In this document: piece by piece, positions 63,501 through 64,000 of the stretch
How the letters are laid out: each line of letters starts with the position of its first letter
Numbering within the stretch: position 1 is the first letter of the stretch
Assembly: GCF_023380205.1 (NCBI RefSeq)
Contig: NZ_CP093361.1
Location: forward strand, 744,001 to 808,000
Reading direction: 5' to 3'
Origin: Nicoliella spurrieriana
Lineage (GTDB): Bacteria > Bacillota > Bacilli > Lactobacillales > Lactobacillaceae
DNA: 64,000 nt
Position numbers and translations under genes: made by a program
The notes under the pieces: generated by a model
What the model was told of the DNA's origin: nothing
Databases searched by the model: none
What the model saw: the letters and a program-made list of their open reading frames with translations, nothing else

Positions 63501-63877
63501 CTGCAAGAAATACTTATGGACATAGTTTTACAAATGATGACTACTATTTCTTTAATAAGAATGGAAGACCAGTTATTGGGAACTTCACTGGTAATGGAGT
63601 TGAACAATATTATAATAAAAAGGGTGTTTTAGTTGTTAGTGCATTCTTACATTACAGTGGTGGTCGTCTTAAGTATGCTGACCGAAATGGTACGATTGCT
63701 CAAAATCTATTATTTGAAGTTAATGGTAAAAAGTATGTAGCAATTAACGATGGATACTTATTACAAAATAGTAAGTTAACAATTAATGGAACTTGGTATT
63801 CTGCCGATAAGAATGGGGTATTAACGAAAATTAAGAAGCCTAAGGATATTAATACCCAGCCTAAGCAATCAGTTTAA
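60542..63877 (+). CDS. GH32 fructan-active enzyme with glucan-binding-type repeats, 1111 aa
   Basis: YKSGKxW signal (YRMYKSGKQWITVGI), a Ser/Asn-rich segment, then a GH32 five-bladed propeller (about 145-490). The nucleophile is Asp158 in VPQGYSNDIQ (canonical NDPNG is altered to NDIQ). The transition-state Arg-Asp is in DFRDINV (Asp324, canonical RDP altered to RDI). The acid/base is Glu376 in EVETP (canonical ECP). A beta-sandwich domain with AELYIDNSTIELYLP follows, typical of GH32 C-termini. After a helical Ser/Ala spacer, residues about 775-1100 hold YYFDENGNMVK-type repeats as in GH70 enzymes. Predicted to hydrolyse levan, inulin or sucrose at the cell surface. Exact activity is open. 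ATG follows AAGGGG. Confidence 0.85.
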   Translation: MFKKSNENKIHYRMYKSGKQWITVGIVTTILGVGAFSIDKQSVHADTNETQIVSDNNSVNTNNSTNKSSLSDSNVSSVSSISSVSSSEASVSITSMANSQGASSSADSFTTLNDSTGSSISLASSYASSKVDTTNDLLTNTIVNQNFHYNVPQGYSNDIQTILPHTNNNGVTDYYDIYYLNNPHPNQVLFSDQWYHVTTTNFKTFTPFDSANPTSVNNVAIPDPDYVDSKGNNDVEVAANNKDGIPWNYVATGSVIYNNGLLTRDEWGNPIDTNAKLAYFSTYTGVDQKIYLAYSNNDQQFHPYSSNQVIQKSDYGITAADFRDINVLRYNNKLIAYISGGWERKMYVLTSNDGLNWSYNPANDINLDDGHATEVETPIIKVINGQAFMFYSWHGGNSSGDTNDYRANGAIKGVIGSDGIFRLTSDSKPFVVDGSTYRGDTYAGNYTNIDPDTLININWSGSWIYSPLNTISGYSFTKHSGSFAMPRLVQYINGQLVYTTVEPNNSLIASYNLSNNVKNPILVGNNNKLDLSFADSNSDKVITLDRSNSKIKIKISNGKLTVNRYNDLKSLLTKKDTTPISLNNISKAELYIDNSTIELYLPEANKSYNIVNLNDIQNEPYKLTVNTDARVDNYEFNTNAPALTSDKINLVVKNMNAYVQNDISSVNSLNSIINSYYANRTKDADYDDLSGKASAAASGLSDAQSSLSLANSYASKADSLSSASDARADLYLALASSAYASASNAEDYATQDIMIANNSMAAKAPSAFTSVDNLNTINGRNVKFINGQQVNGKIITDQDGNAHYYDPINGNEVKNAFYANNGKTYYFDENGNMVKNQQLQINNYYYSFNQNGEALTGQQTINKQEYLFDSSGAQIRNQIVKNNSGHFYYYGSNGALVTKSRNINGQKLTIKKNGQITSSNKVLTLNDSITGRTVDYYIGKNGKAAGGVKQIGNLLYDFDKDGKSINGVFVLNSKNNVIGYRDAYGVTARNTYGHSFTNDDYYFFNKNGRPVIGNFTGNGVEQYYNKKGVLVVSAFLHYSGGRLKYADRNGTIAQNLLFEVNGKKYVAINDGYLLQNSKLTINGTWYSADKNGVLTKIKKPKDINTQPKQSV

Positions 63878-63904
63878 ACAAAATAAAAAATATTAATCTA
63901 AATT

Positions 63905-63943
63905 AAAAAGCTTATTCCTAGTAATTATAGGAATGAGCTTTTT
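63905..63943 (+). terminator. rho-independent terminator
   Basis: AAAAGCTTATTCCTA / TATAGGAATGAGCTTTT stem with T-run. The last 57 bases of the window hold no supported feature. Confidence 0.85.
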
Positions 63944-64000
63944 AAATAATTGATTTTAATTTGACATCAAAGAGGTGGTAGTAGACATCTTTAAATCGTT

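Noticed and set aside
22277-63877. LPXTG sorting signals at the ends of the large surface proteins
   Set aside because: I read the C-termini of all surface proteins and found no LPXTG-hydrophobic-positive arrangement, so the sortase is not linked to them.
1-64000. Insertion sequences, tRNA or rRNA genes
   Set aside because: No transposase frame, terminal inverted repeats, cloverleaf or rRNA-like sequence was recognised. A systematic tRNAscan and IS search would be needed to exclude small remnants.

Overview
The window reads as chromosome from a Lactobacillaceae bacterium. Supporting signs are strong AGGAGG-type ribosome binding sites, frequent rho-independent terminators, a T-box leader, a lactobacillus-style fab/acc operon with fabI and an Sfp-type transferase, an Apf-type muralytic protein, and many surface proteins with the YKSGKxW secretion signal. 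The species cannot be fixed from sequence alone.

Layout. 1-2.2 kb: end of one MFS exporter, a small unknown gene and a second, paralogous MFS exporter. 2.3-5.2 kb: two paralogous amino-acid permeases on the minus strand. 5.4-8.5 kb: a MarR/OhrR-like regulator and an ABC-2 exporter (one ATPase, two permeases), all minus. 8.7-21.3 kb: mostly housekeeping and accessory single genes: Apf-like muralytic protein, HlyIII/PAQR protein, SMR transporter, nitroreductase, aminotransferase, a DUF3290-DUF421 fusion, NlpC/P60 protein, a T-box-controlled MFS transporter, a degenerate alkyltransferase-like protein, a DNA/RNA nuclease lipoprotein, an Fe-S-biosynthesis-family protein, an NAD(P)-binding protein, an ABC-F ATPase and a class A sortase.

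21.3-44.4 kb is a surface and exopolysaccharide region. It holds a small secreted protein, a 1,900-residue GH70 glucansucrase, a 1,912-residue GH70 enzyme with branching-sucrase motifs, a Ser/Ala-rich surface protein divergent from a tandem TetR pair, a DUF2075 ATPase, and four consecutive YKSGKxW proteins with Ser/Ala-rich stalks and Lys/Ala-rich tails. Two of those four are a near-identical tandem duplication with different tails.

44.5-46.3 kb encodes phosphoglucomutase (minus). 46.6-56.5 kb is one 13-gene type II fatty-acid operon: fabH-acpP-fabD-fabG-accB-fabZ-like-accC-accD-accA-fabI-sfp-fabZ-fabF. 56.9-63.9 kb returns to surface proteins: a 1,170-residue Ala/Ser/Asn-rich protein behind a leader with three hairpins, then a GH32 fructan-active enzyme carrying glucan-binding-type repeats.

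How the parts may work together (inference). One GH70 enzyme could build an alpha-glucan from sucrose and the branching sucrase could decorate it. The GH32 enzyme would act on fructan or sucrose while held to glucan by its repeats. The Ser/Ala and Lys/Ala-rich proteins may coat the wall electrostatically, because none has an LPXTG anchor. The secretion machinery expected for YKSGKxW signals is not in the window.
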